From Bacteroidota bacterium (lineage in GTDB: Bacteria > Bacteroidota > Bacteroidia > Chitinophagales > Chitinophagaceae): a stretch of 64,000 nucleotides of DNA. Every line of letters starts with the position of its first letter. The stretch's first letter is position 1. The stretch spans positions 35,810 through 99,809 of the forward strand of contig JAPLEH010000061.1 in NCBI GenBank assembly GCA_026391455.1, written 5' to 3'. Shown piece after piece: positions 41,901 to 49,725 of this stretch. The notes beneath the pieces are model-generated. The model worked only from the letters and a program-made list of their open reading frames with translations. It did not search any database and was not told the origin of the DNA. Made by a program: the position numbers and the translations under genes.

Positions 41901-43350
41901 TCTGCCGGAAGTAGGCGGCGTGACCAAATTCCTGGCCCGTATCGTTACTTCTGTGAAAAGGGTGGGTGTGCAATACTCCGAAGATATGGGTACCACCTTG
42001 CCCGGCTATATGGACAGTACCAAAGTGCTGGGATATAATCCCAAGAGTCGTGAACCGGGCTTTGGATTCATTTTCGGATACCAGCCGGATACCAATTGGA
42101 TCAACAATTTCGGTTCTCGTGGACTGCTCTCCAGGGATTCACTGATCAGCGAACTGATCCGCCAGCGGTATAATCAGAAACTGAATCTGACCGCACAGGT
42201 GAGCCCGTTCCGTGATTTCAATATTGATGTGAACCTGGATAAATCTTTTTCCAAAGATTATTCTGAGCTCTATAAAGATACCGATGGAGTGCAGGGCCCG
42301 GCCAAGCTGACGCGCCTGAACCCCTATGCATTGGGCAGTTTCAGTGTGAGCTATATTTCGTACAAAACATTGTTCTCCAAATTTGATCCCAACACCGTAT
42401 CAGAAACGTTCAAAACATTTGAAAGCAACAGGGCTATTATTTCCCGTCGTTTGGCTTTGCAAAACAATTACCAGGGGGGCACCGTCGATCCCAACGATCC
42501 GGGTTATTTCAAAGGATATGGACGCTATGCGCAGGATGTGGTGATCCCGGCCTTTATTGCGGCCTACTCGAAGAAAGATCCGAATAAGATCAGTTTTGCA
42601 AAGAACAGTAATCCAAGCCTTCGTTCGAATCCGTTCTCCGGCATATTGCCCAAGCCCAACTGGACCGTTACGTATAATGGATTATCAAGATTACCGGGAC
42701 TGGATAAAGTATTCACGAATTTCTCCGTACGTCATGGCTACCACAGTACGTTCAGCATGAACAGCTTCAATACGGCGTTGTTGTTCTTTGATCCGCTTCG
42801 TATTGGCTATCCGAGCTTTGTGGATCCGCTGACCGGAAACTATATTCCTTACTTCCTGGTGCCGAATATTACCATTCAGGAATCATTCGATCCGCTGATC
42901 GAAGTGGATATGACCTTTACGAATCAACTCGAGACCCGCTTTGAATATAAGAAGAGCCGTACGCTGAGCCTGAGCCTTATCGATTATCAACTGGCAGAAA
43001 CCCGTTCTACCGAAATGACATTCGGCCTGAACTGGAGAAGAAAAGGGGTGCCCCTGATTAAGAAACTGCCCTTTATGAAGAAAGAGCTGGATAACGATGT
43101 AACGATCCGCCTCGACTTCAGTATGCGCGATGATGCAACGGCCAACAGTAAACTCGACCAGGGAACTTCCTTCGGTACGTCCGGACAGAAAGTGATTCGT
43201 ATCGCACCCTCCATTGATTATGTGGTGAACAACCGGGTGAGCATCAAATTGTATTTCGAACAGAACAGAAATATACCCAAGATCAGTAATGCCTTCCCCA
43301 TCACCAATACCAGAGGTGGTTTACAGGTGAGAGTGTCACTGAATCAATAA
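35908..43350 (+). CDS. sprA: SprA-type outer-membrane translocon of the type IX secretion system
   Basis: The protein has 2480 residues, the size of SprA/Sov. The start is a TTG at 35908 directly after an in-frame stop; a TTG at 35920 is an alternative, and no ATG precedes the signal sequence (LAVFAMVIAFNLQANAG). The body has motifs such as FNRIMGAGPDGKVKININ, GYVDLLAGYQGQ, YIDDFEGTRAGIDLRFP and ELWFNELRLSQ that mark the family. A low-complexity Gln/Asn/Gly/Lys-rich insert lies near residues 1910-2000 (41640-41900). SprA forms the 36-strand channel for type IX cargo. A C8 tract in codons near residue 36 is a potential slippage site. Confidence 0.95.
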   Translation: MTRTLNLKTAHILPTLAVFAMVIAFNLQANAGFHTPPGDKYYFAADTNRYPLRDRYGDPYSNPVRNNLNLRDTGIVKRTIEYDPKTKQYYIIEKIGNRYYRTPTSFSMEEFVRMQGKKDEEDYFRKRSALLANMNRRQFKPKFKVSNDWFNRIMGAGPDGKVKININPTGYVDLLAGYQGQNIKNPTLPERARRNGGFDFNMNSQLQVDAQIGEKLKLPINYNTLANFNFENQLKLDFRGKDDDIIKQFQLGNTSFASKGTLIPGAQSLFGIKTQLQFGKLFVTTVMANMQSQRQTQNLQGGTAAQTFSLKADEYDENRHFLLGQYFRNNYNKAMRQLPVVNSKVQILKMEVWVTNRNGATTDTRDVVAFMDLGEKNPFRAALLSTPGAADLPYNDANRLYTELKSNLNYRNSSLTTSALNAFGLLAVQDFEKTFARKLTTSDYYFNPQIGFLSLNQPLQPDEVLGVAYQYTYNGRVYQVGEFSQDVPPDTTGTSQRVLFLKLLKATSQRTNLPIWDLMMKNVYSVGYGQLERQDFKLDLNYEEPSLGEKRYLPPTDVISTYSGMPLISMTNLDRLNNQNDPQPDGVFDFVEGYTIISSQSRIVFPVLEPFGHDLDYAFATQPLRDKYLYYPLYDTIKAIAQTYANLNRFKIVGKSKSSGSQYGGSGFAGGNGQGLNGGTNEYQLGYNIPRGSVSVTANGQVLQENVDYEINYDLGTLRVTNQAVINSGIPVSINYENNQAFGFQQKNFMGLRLDYIANKKLSLGGTIVRLGERPFFIKQAYGEDPIKNTMYGFDLDYRNNLPRLTKWLDKLPFYSTKTMSSITAYAEAAVLDPGHARQINGTNSDGGTERGGQVYIDDFEGTRAGIDLRFPAISWTLASIPQGNGLFTESSRNNDLSIGYNRAKLAWYNIESVLQERNANNPIKDVEELSKPETRQVLQKEIFPKRSTQFGEGLLQTFDIAYYPKDKGPYNFQTNTDSVDANGRLKFPEKRWGGLMRNIDQTDFETGNIEYIEFWLQDPFLSNRINPAGGQLYFNLGNVSEDILKDGKRMYENGLPTPTINSPVDNSTVWGRTPSNPLQVTNAFSNEPSDREFQDVGYDGLTDTAEARKFTPYINTLRTNFGAGSIAYQRAFIDPSADNFKPYRDQSFDQGPVAGILERYKNINNPHGNSPIAENNTQFVNAFTQYPDAEELNRDNTMNESEEYFQYRVDIKPNMFSGTNFITDVRTPTVTLPNGQSRTERWYLFRIPIDQYQLKVGNIPDFKSIRFIRMFMTNFQDSVVMRFGKLELVRNQWRKFRNKIDATGNYTTLPVPDPTQVNVLAVNIEENDQRDPVPYRIPPGIERQQQLSNNNVALFLNEQSISMQVCGLAQNDARGVFKTMNLDMRQYGKISMFIHAESVRNAQPLENGDLRAVVRIGNDFSGNYYEIKIPLRITPFNTTDSALIWPRENYLDFSLEELTRLKIKRNRTVPSSQYYSETRPDGRVYAIIGNPNLGEVRGMLLGVENVNLESACTELWFNELRLSQLDEKGGWAALARADIRLADLGNISLSGTAKSRGFGTLEQRVNERSREDIYTFDVSATIEAGKLLPKKLGLQIPVYAGISRTASTPEYDPYDLDIKLKEKLKETDPKNRDSIRTNAQDITTIRTLNLTNVKKLKTDGKRPKIWSITNFDFNYSYIQTLSHNPLIERDELRRTRGALGYTYAPQTKPFEPFKKLIKSNSKWLALIKDVNFNYAPSQISFKADLFRQFGATLPRNPGGGPYKIPETYNKYFTFDRYYIMQWNLTRSISIDFSATNRARIDEPAGRIDTKDKKSLIRDRVFKGGRNTDYSQDFTANYTVPTAKIPFLDWTSIRASYNTKYNWLAGSLLARTDTINLGNKLSNTQTRTINGEFKFEELYNKWRFLRAVNTNALPKQQNNNTNGQDQGGGKSGGKKNSKSKDAKAGGTNNTGGQPTLGQQNTGVAKADTIRNKKGKIIRIKKPKVKKEKKVKQKRDPNDLPEVGGVTKFLARIVTSVKRVGVQYSEDMGTTLPGYMDSTKVLGYNPKSREPGFGFIFGYQPDTNWINNFGSRGLLSRDSLISELIRQRYNQKLNLTAQVSPFRDFNIDVNLDKSFSKDYSELYKDTDGVQGPAKLTRLNPYALGSFSVSYISYKTLFSKFDPNTVSETFKTFESNRAIISRRLALQNNYQGGTVDPNDPGYFKGYGRYAQDVVIPAFIAAYSKKDPNKISFAKNSNPSLRSNPFSGILPKPNWTVTYNGLSRLPGLDKVFTNFSVRHGYHSTFSMNSFNTALLFFDPLRIGYPSFVDPLTGNYIPYFLVPNITIQESFDPLIEVDMTFTNQLETRFEYKKSRTLSLSLIDYQLAETRSTEMTFGLNWRRKGVPLIKKLPFMKKELDNDVTIRLDFSMRDDATANSKLDQGTSFGTSGQKVIRIAPSIDYVVNNRVSIKLYFEQNRNIPKISNAFPITNTRGGLQVRVSLNQ

Positions 43351-43374
43351 ACGGGGAACAACTAAAAACACCAG

Positions 43375-43418
43375 AAAGAGATCTGAAAGACCGGAAGGTT
43401 TATTTCAGATCTCTTTTG
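43375..43418. terminator. Hairpin terminating sprA and overlapping the ABC permease end
   Basis: Perfect 14-bp arms AAAGAGATCTGAAA (43375-43388) and TTTCAGATCTCTTT (43403-43416) end in TTTT on the plus strand. The right arm encodes the last codons of the convergent permease gene. Confidence 0.75.
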
Positions 43419-44218
43419 CTATTGATACGGTAGCAAATGCCCCAGGTAATAGTAGTAAGCAGGATGGTAAGGAGAATAAATATCCACCGGTTAGACATGA
43501 AGGTTGCATAGTCATCAGGCTTTACCAATTGCAAAAGAGGATTACAGATCATCCGGTCCGACATTTCAAAAGGTAAAAACCGACCGATATCATCCACATA
43601 CTTTGAAAAAACATTTACCAATATATTTTCTACGATAATGAAATAGAAAATAAATACTCCCAATCCGAGAAATGCTTTTCTGACCAGGAAGCCGATCAGG
43701 AAGGCAATGGATAATTGAGAAAATGTTTGCAGGGCAAAAAGTCCCACCACATAGGCTTTGCTCCAAATAGGTTTACCGGCACTGTCCGGCATATTCATAA
43801 AACCGGTGAGAAAGGTAACGAGTATGTTGAGCAGGGTAATGATGAGCGTAATGATCAGTACATCCACCAGTTTACTGGTAACAAACTGACTCCTGCTCCA
43901 TCCGTCGATGATATTCTGACGGTGCGTTTTATAGGTATATTCATTGCTGATGAACATGATGACCAATACCGCCGGAATAAATACAAAACAAGAAGAAGCA
44001 TAAGCCACCGTATTCCACACATCCGGATAGGCAAACGGGTTAGGAACGGCGGCTTTGGCCAGTTTTGACACCGTGTTATTATCGTTAATGACGCCCTGAT
44101 AGAAGAAATGAAAGATCAGGTTAATGCCGGGATAGGAGAGGGCCGTCAGTCCGAGTATCCACCAGAAGGCATTGTATTTTTTCATCTTCAGCCATTCTGT
44201 ACGAATCAGTGTATTCAT
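43400..44218 (-). CDS. ABC-2 type transporter permease
   Basis: The protein has 272 residues with six hydrophobic segments. The N-terminus MNTLIRTEWLKMKKYNAFWW is typical of ABC-2 permeases of the antibiotic or polymer export kind. A gap of 38 bases separates it from the upstream ATPase gene, so the two form one transporter in the inner membrane. The substrate is unknown. Its final codons form one arm of the terminator shared with sprA. Confidence 0.85.
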   Translation of the reverse strand: MNTLIRTEWLKMKKYNAFWWILGLTALSYPGINLIFHFFYQGVINDNNTVSKLAKAAVPNPFAYPDVWNTVAYASSCFVFIPAVLVIMFISNEYTYKTHRQNIIDGWSRSQFVTSKLVDVLIITLIITLLNILVTFLTGFMNMPDSAGKPIWSKAYVVGLFALQTFSQLSIAFLIGFLVRKAFLGLGVFIFYFIIVENILVNVFSKYVDDIGRFLPFEMSDRMICNPLLQLVKPDDYATFMSNRWIFILLTILLTTITWGICYRINSKRDLK

Positions 44219-44256
44219 AATTATGGGGAATAATATGCTAATAATAGGTTGGAAAA

Positions 44257-45153
44257 TCAGTTGTTGGTCAATTCAAAGAAACGGGCTTCCAGTCTTTTTT
44301 TCCGCAATACCAGTTGGGAAAGTGCTACGCCGTGATTGAAGCAATAGCGGTTCAGTTCATCCATTTGTGCCGTGCCTTTCGGAAATATTACCTGTACGGT
44401 ACCGGTTTTTTCATCGAACTTGATCTCTTTGCCCATGTTTTTCAAAATGGTGATCAGGGCCTGCATATCTGCCGCACTCAGTTCCACAATATCTTCATCC
44501 ATTAATATTTCTTCTACCAGTCCGGTTGTGATGAGTTCTCCCAATTTGAGAATGGCCGCATGGGTACATACTTTTTCCACTTCATCCAGCAGGTGGCTGG
44601 CCATGATGATGGTATGGCCTTTATCTTTCAGTTCGGTAATGAGTTGCCGTATTTCGGCGATGCCCACCGGATCGAGCCCATTGGTGGGCTCATCCAGCAC
44701 CAGTACCTGCGGATCACCGAGTAAGGCTGCGCCAATGGCCAGCCGTTGTTTCATACCCAGGCTGAAGGATTTGAAAGCACTCCAGCGCCTGTCGTAGAGA
44801 TTTACTTTTTTCAGCACCGTTTCGATGTCGCTTTTGGTGCCGCGTCCGCTGATAGCCTGGGTGATCTTTAAATTATCCGTGCCGGAGAGATAACTATAGA
44901 AATTGGGTGTTTCCAGCAATGTACCGATCTTTTTACGTTGCTCCGCAGAACCGGGCTGTCCAAACCATAAGTAATTTCCGCTGTTGGCCCGCAGCACATC
45001 CATGATGATACCCAGCAATGTGGTTTTGCCGCTGCCATTCGGACCAAGTATGCCAAATACACTGCCTGTCGGCACATCAAACGAAACGCCTTTGAGCGCT
45101 TTTACCGGGCCATAGCTTTTAGCGAGCGCGTTAATGGAGAGAACTGTACTCAT
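44257..45153 (-). CDS. ABC transporter ATP-binding protein
   Basis: The protein has 298 residues. Walker A is GPNGSGKTT (37-45), the signature is SLGMKQRLAIGAALLG, Walker B is VLVLDEPTNGLDP, and the switch His lies in IIMASHLLDEVEK. The C-terminal 80 residues form the extra domain usual in this subfamily. It pairs with the ABC-2 permease encoded immediately downstream. The pair most likely exports a lipid-linked or peptide substrate. Confidence 0.92.
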   Translation of the reverse strand: MSTVLSINALAKSYGPVKALKGVSFDVPTGSVFGILGPNGSGKTTLLGIIMDVLRANSGNYLWFGQPGSAEQRKKIGTLLETPNFYSYLSGTDNLKITQAISGRGTKSDIETVLKKVNLYDRRWSAFKSFSLGMKQRLAIGAALLGDPQVLVLDEPTNGLDPVGIAEIRQLITELKDKGHTIIMASHLLDEVEKVCTHAAILKLGELITTGLVEEILMDEDIVELSAADMQALITILKNMGKEIKFDEKTGTVQVIFPKGTAQMDELNRYCFNHGVALSQLVLRKKRLEARFFELTNN

Positions 45154-45328
45154 GCGATTTTATAAATTAAAGAATGAAGATACTTGTTTTGGCTTTGCCC
45201 TCCATATTATAAGGATGAGTGAACGGAATTTGATGATGAAATGCTCCCATCCTGTTTTTACTACTTAAGCGAACCAGCCCCGTATTATTCTGTTATTATA
45301 CTATCACCACAAAAAGGTAGTTTGCAGT

Positions 45329-46246
45329 ATGATAACAGTATTGATCACCGGCGGCACAGGACTCGTGGGCAAAGCATTGGGACAAGCCCTGCTCCAAAAA
45401 GGTTACAGGGTCATCATTTTATCCCGTGGCAACACCACAGCAGTACCCGGAGCATCGCTGCAATATGCAAACTGGAATGTGGACGCGCAGACCATCGATG
45501 AGAATGCAGTGAAAGAAGCCGATTATATCATACACCTGGCCGGTGCGGGCGTGGCAGAAAAAAGATGGACGGCCAAACGGAAAAAGGAAATTGCAGACAG
45601 CCGGATCAACAGCGGCAAACTGATCGTAAACACTCTTTCCCGTATACCTCATAAGATAAAAGCCGTGATCAGTGCTTCTGCGATTGGATGGTATGGACCC
45701 GATCCGCAAATACCGAATACAAACCCATTTAGGGAAGAAGATCCCGCTGCCACCGACTTTTTAGGATCGGTATGCGAAGCCTGGGAGAAAAGTATTGAAC
45801 CCGTACAGCAATCTGGTGTAAGGTTGGTGAAATTCCGCATTGGTCTTGTATTGAGCAGAGAGGGGGGCGCATTAAAAGAACTGCAACGGCCCTTGCGTTT
45901 TGGTGTTGCGGCCACCCTGGGTAAAGGCAATCAGGTTATGAGCTGGATTCATATGCAGGATCTGGTGCAATTATTTATTTATGGTATGGAAAACCCTGAA
46001 CTGAAAGGCAGTTATAATGCCGTTGCTCCCCATCCCTTAAACAACAGGGAATTCACAAAAACCCTGGCCAATAGCCGTCTTAAATTCTATATCCCCGTAC
46101 GGGTACCTTCCTTTGTGCTCCGGTGGATGCTGGGCGAAATGAGCATCGAAGTGTTGAAAAGCGCCACGGTGCGTGCTGAAAAAATACAACATACCGGATT
46201 TGTATTCCAATACCCGCAGTTGGAAGAAGCCTTACAACATTTGTAA
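45329..46246 (+). CDS. TIGR01777-family NAD-dependent epimerase-like protein
   Basis: The protein has 305 residues of the extended short-chain dehydrogenase fold. GGTGLVG (8-14) is the nucleotide-binding loop. IIHLAGAGVAEKRWT, SASAIGWYGP and a C-terminal domain with RVPSFVLRWMLGEMS are typical of the YfcH/SDR39U1 group. Its physiological substrate is not known. It is not clearly in an operon: the ABC ATPase gene upstream is divergent, and the kinase gene starts 115 bases downstream. Confidence 0.85.
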   Translation: MITVLITGGTGLVGKALGQALLQKGYRVIILSRGNTTAVPGASLQYANWNVDAQTIDENAVKEADYIIHLAGAGVAEKRWTAKRKKEIADSRINSGKLIVNTLSRIPHKIKAVISASAIGWYGPDPQIPNTNPFREEDPAATDFLGSVCEAWEKSIEPVQQSGVRLVKFRIGLVLSREGGALKELQRPLRFGVAATLGKGNQVMSWIHMQDLVQLFIYGMENPELKGSYNAVAPHPLNNREFTKTLANSRLKFYIPVRVPSFVLRWMLGEMSIEVLKSATVRAEKIQHTGFVFQYPQLEEALQHL

Positions 46247-46361
46247 TATTCAATTGCATGTCAGCGCGCTGTACAACCAGGTCTGGCCATTGTAAAATCG
46301 CATCCGGCAGGGCCTGCCTCCACTTAGTTTTATAAAAACTATTCCCTATTTTACAGGCCTG

Positions 46362-48251
46362 ATGTGCAGGATCATACATACAAAGGCAGGGGAAAAGCGG
46401 GTTGTTTTCTCTATTTGCTATGCGGTCTGCCAGTGCCTGTTTATTATCGGACTGATGGCACTGACTCCGGGTTGTTCGGATGATAAAGTCGCCACACCTT
46501 CTTCCGTTACTTCATCACCTGCTGCCTGGACAAAAGATACCGCCGCCGTTTCTGCCTATATCATTAAAGCCAATACGTTTGTGCAAAGCAATTTTGACTC
46601 CATGCAGGTGTATGGCGCAACTGCGTTGGAAATTGCACGCCGGATCAACTATCCAACCGGTATCGCCCGTGCATTGGCCGTAGAAGCCAATTACCAGCGG
46701 CGCAAAGGGAATTATCCCGTTGCTATCCGTACCGGGCTGGAAGTGATCCGTATGTACGACAGCCTGAAGGATTGGACCCGCATGGTGGGAATAAAAAATC
46801 TCGTGGCGGATTTTTATAAAGAAATGGGAGGGGAAAAAGGTACCGCCGAATACCAACGCCTGGGGCTAACCCTCTCCCGGGAAGCGCAGGAACTGGCAGA
46901 GAAACAAAAAGACATTCCCGGTATCATCAGCAGCCTGAATGAACAGGGAATCATTCTTCGCGATATCAGCCAGACTACCGGAAAGCAGGACCTGATGGAC
47001 AGTGCTTACCAACTTTATAAAAAGGGGATCGATATAATTTTAAGCACCGGCAAGGGAGATGATCAATTGGGAAAATTGTACAACAATATCAGCCAGGTAT
47101 ACAATGAGTACTTCAATGATTATCCCAAAGCGCTCGATTACCAGATGAAGGCCGTTGCTTTCAATAAAGAACGGAACAACCGGCTCAGCCTTACCCATAA
47201 CTATAATACCATTGCAGAAATTTATTCAAACATGGGCAATTATCCCGAAGCCAAAGCCTATGCTTTTCAAATGATCGGGTTGGGAAAATCGCTGAATGCA
47301 CCTTTCCGGTTGGTTAACGGCTATAAAGTAGTTTCTGAAGTATACCGCAAAATGAACCGCTTTGACTCTGCGCTGTATTTTTTTGAACTGAAAGCCAATC
47401 TCTCTGATTCGCTCAACAACCTGCAGCGCAGTAATCAAATTGCAGAAATGCAAACCAAATTTGAAACGGCTGAAAAAGAAGAACAGATCGGTTTTCTCGA
47501 CAACCTGAACCGCACCAAAAGTCAGCGGCTTTGGTTAATGGGAGGGGCAGCGGGCCTTTTATTATTATTGCTGACTGTAGTATGGATACAAAAAAGAAAA
47601 TCGCAGCAACAGCAGGTGCAAATTCAAAAACAATCGGAGAAACTGCAATGGATGATGAAAGAATTACATCATCGCGTAAAGAATAATCTGCAGATTGTAT
47701 CCAGCCTGCTAAACCTGCAGAGCTACCGGCTGAAAGATGAAGAAAGTGCCGCTGTAATAAAAGAAAGTCAGTTGCGGGTACAGGCCATGTCGCTTATGCA
47801 CCAGCGCTTATACCAGGTGGAAGATGTAACGATGGTGAACTTCAAGCTTTACCTGACCGACCTCACCGAAACACTGATGCAGGCCTACGGGTATCATGCA
47901 GATACATTTGATCTGCAGATCCGGGTAGACAAAGAAATGCTGGATGTGGATACCGTAATGCCATTGGGTTTGCTCGTGAATGAGATCATCACCAATGCAT
48001 TTAAATATGCCTATGCGGAAGTATCGCGCCCGGCATTAACCATTACACTCACCGATCAGCAGGATACATTACGCCTCGATCTGTCGGATAATGGACCGGG
48101 TATGAAAGATAACGGAACGTCTCATACCGGCTTTGGAAAAAAACTGATACAGGCGCTCACCAAACAACTCAAAGCTACCTGCACCATCCATAACGAAGGT
48201 GGTACACATTATACACTCCTAATTCCTCAACAAACGGATAAAGCAGCCTGA
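46362..48251 (+). CDS. TPR-containing sensor histidine kinase (HisKA_2 type)
   Basis: The protein has 629 residues. A lipobox-like LTPGC near residue 38 follows a hydrophobic N-terminus. Residues of about 60-370 hold tetratricopeptide repeats that would lie outside the membrane. A transmembrane helix (391-409, WLMGGAAGLLLLLLTVVWI) leads to the dimerisation domain with H436 in ELHHRVKNNLQIVSSLLNLQ, and then an HATPase domain (NEIITNAFKYAY, DNGPGM). Its regulator starts one base after its stop, making a two-component pair. TPR-type sensors like this are common in Bacteroidota. Confidence 0.92.
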   Translation: MCRIIHTKAGEKRVVFSICYAVCQCLFIIGLMALTPGCSDDKVATPSSVTSSPAAWTKDTAAVSAYIIKANTFVQSNFDSMQVYGATALEIARRINYPTGIARALAVEANYQRRKGNYPVAIRTGLEVIRMYDSLKDWTRMVGIKNLVADFYKEMGGEKGTAEYQRLGLTLSREAQELAEKQKDIPGIISSLNEQGIILRDISQTTGKQDLMDSAYQLYKKGIDIILSTGKGDDQLGKLYNNISQVYNEYFNDYPKALDYQMKAVAFNKERNNRLSLTHNYNTIAEIYSNMGNYPEAKAYAFQMIGLGKSLNAPFRLVNGYKVVSEVYRKMNRFDSALYFFELKANLSDSLNNLQRSNQIAEMQTKFETAEKEEQIGFLDNLNRTKSQRLWLMGGAAGLLLLLLTVVWIQKRKSQQQQVQIQKQSEKLQWMMKELHHRVKNNLQIVSSLLNLQSYRLKDEESAAVIKESQLRVQAMSLMHQRLYQVEDVTMVNFKLYLTDLTETLMQAYGYHADTFDLQIRVDKEMLDVDTVMPLGLLVNEIITNAFKYAYAEVSRPALTITLTDQQDTLRLDLSDNGPGMKDNGTSHTGFGKKLIQALTKQLKATCTIHNEGGTHYTLLIPQQTDKAA

Positions 48252-48252
48252 T

Positions 48253-49026
48253 ATGACGGAAGCCATCAAAGTAATGATTGTGGAAGACGAATCCATCGTA
48301 GCCATGGACCTCGCAGCAGGGCTGGAGCAGGATGGCTATACGGTAACCGGTATAGCAGATAATTTTCAGGATGCCATTACACTTTTTCAGGAACATCCTG
48401 CTGATATTCTGTTGATGGATATTCATATTCAGGGCGAAAAGGATGGCGTGGAAACAGCCTCTGCTCTCATGCAGATCAGACAGGTACCCCTTATCTATCT
48501 TACCGCCTTTACCGACAGTGCCACGGTAGAAAGAGTAAAACATACAAACCCATCTGCCTTTCTCACCAAGCCCTACAATATTGATAATGTTCGGATCGCC
48601 ATTGATCTTGCCGTACACAATTTTGCGGAAGCCAGACCGGCAGGGCATACCGGGAAGTTACTGCCCTTGCATACGGCCGAACGTAAAGCCGATAAAGAAC
48701 AATTACTCCAGCTCAAAGAATATATTTTCATTAAACAGAATTATCGCTTTATCAAATTCAAATTAGCTGATATACTGTATGCAGAAGCAGATAATAATTA
48801 CGTAAACATTCTCACAGCGGCACAAAAATTTGCATTACGGCTGTCGCTTGCCGATCTGCTCGACCGGCTGCAGTTTAACCGGCTCGTTCGGGTACACCGG
48901 TCCTATGCGGTAAACCTGGATGCCATCAGTTCGTTTGATGACCAGCTCATTTCCATTGGCCAGCATGAGATTCCCATTGGCCGAAACTACCGGCAGGATT
49001 TTATGGAGCGGTTCAGCCTCCGCTGA
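48253..49026 (+). CDS. LytTR-family response regulator
   Basis: The protein has 257 residues. The receiver domain has E11 and D12, phospho-acceptor D56 in ILLMDIHIQGEKDG, and the Lys in LTKPY. The C-terminal LytTR DNA-binding domain includes FIKFKLADILYAEADNNYV and RLVRVHRSYAVNLDAI, with GRNYRQDF at the end. It is the partner of the kinase encoded one base upstream. Targets are not visible from this sequence. Confidence 0.93.
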   Translation: MTEAIKVMIVEDESIVAMDLAAGLEQDGYTVTGIADNFQDAITLFQEHPADILLMDIHIQGEKDGVETASALMQIRQVPLIYLTAFTDSATVERVKHTNPSAFLTKPYNIDNVRIAIDLAVHNFAEARPAGHTGKLLPLHTAERKADKEQLLQLKEYIFIKQNYRFIKFKLADILYAEADNNYVNILTAAQKFALRLSLADLLDRLQFNRLVRVHRSYAVNLDAISSFDDQLISIGQHEIPIGRNYRQDFMERFSLR

Positions 49027-49133
49027 CCAGCCACCTGGTATACTTCCACATACAAAAACCTGCAGTTCACATACAAAACGGTTCCTGTGCCAACCGGGTA
49101 TGGTAGTTTACACTGTAATTCAACTATCAACAC

Positions 49134-49520
49134 ATGCCCGGACTGCTTCGATTATTGCCCCTGTTTTGCCTGTTCAACCTGGCAGGAAAGGCTCAATGTG
49201 TTACCCATGCCTTTACCCATGCCTTTACCCATGCCGGCAGCGGTACGTATAACGATTCTTTTTCTTATGACCGTTATTTTGAATGGAGTATCGGCGAACT
49301 TACCCCCGTTAATTCCGTGGCTGCCACACTCACACCCGACACCTTCGAGAATCCGAATATGCGGCAAACGAAGCGACACAGCGGATTGAAAATTGTAAAA
49401 ATGAATGAACGTATTAAACAGACCATCGGCCATTATACCTTTTCCAAAAAAATTCAAAAAAGCACAGGAGAAAAAAAATCAACATCATTGGTTTACAATT
49501 CACATTTTTCGAAACAGTAA
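49134..49520 (+). CDS. Short, apparently degenerate secreted type IX cargo-like protein
   Basis: The protein has 128 residues. A signal peptide MPGLLRLLPLFCLFNLAGKAQ is followed by a small repeat CVTHAFTHAFTHA, encoded by a 12-base tandem repeat at 49203-49235. The segment DRYFEWSIGELTPVNS resembles a domain found before sorting signals in larger Bacteroidota secreted proteins. After it the sequence becomes Lys-rich and unlike a folded domain, and there is no sorting domain. It is therefore probably the remnant of a longer cargo gene. Confidence 0.4.
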   Translation: MPGLLRLLPLFCLFNLAGKAQCVTHAFTHAFTHAGSGTYNDSFSYDRYFEWSIGELTPVNSVAATLTPDTFENPNMRQTKRHSGLKIVKMNERIKQTIGHYTFSKKIQKSTGEKKSTSLVYNSHFSKQ

Positions 49521-49550
49521 ATGCCCAGACTCCGGCCTTGTTTAATTAAC

Positions 49551-49589
49551 AGGAGGTGGTACGTAATGCAATGGGTGATAGCCTCGTGA
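49551..49589 (+). promoter_or_regulatory. Strong Shine-Dalgarno with seven-codon frame
   Basis: AGGAGG (49551-49556) lies 9 bases before an ATG (49566) that opens a seven-residue frame, MQWVIAS, ending at 49589. Strong ribosome-binding sites are unusual in Bacteroidota. A terminator follows at 49703. It may be a leader peptide or chance. Confidence 0.25.
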
Positions 49590-49702
49590 ATTCGTAAATT
49601 TTATCCGGATTAACCGCAAGTTAAAAACGGGAAAGAAAAAATAATTCAAATCTGTACTCTTCATATTTGTACAAGCCACCAACCTTACAATGTGAGGATT
49701 CA

Positions 49703-49725
49703 GCCCCGGGCAACCGGGGTTTTTT
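49703..49725 (+). terminator. Intrinsic terminator at a convergent gene end
   Basis: CCCCGG (49703-49708) and CCGGGG (49713-49718) form a hairpin followed by T7 (49719-49725). The T run reaches the stop codon of the minus-strand peptidase gene. The stretch 49521-49702 holds only the seven-codon frame and a TATTTG box near 49666. Confidence 0.8.
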
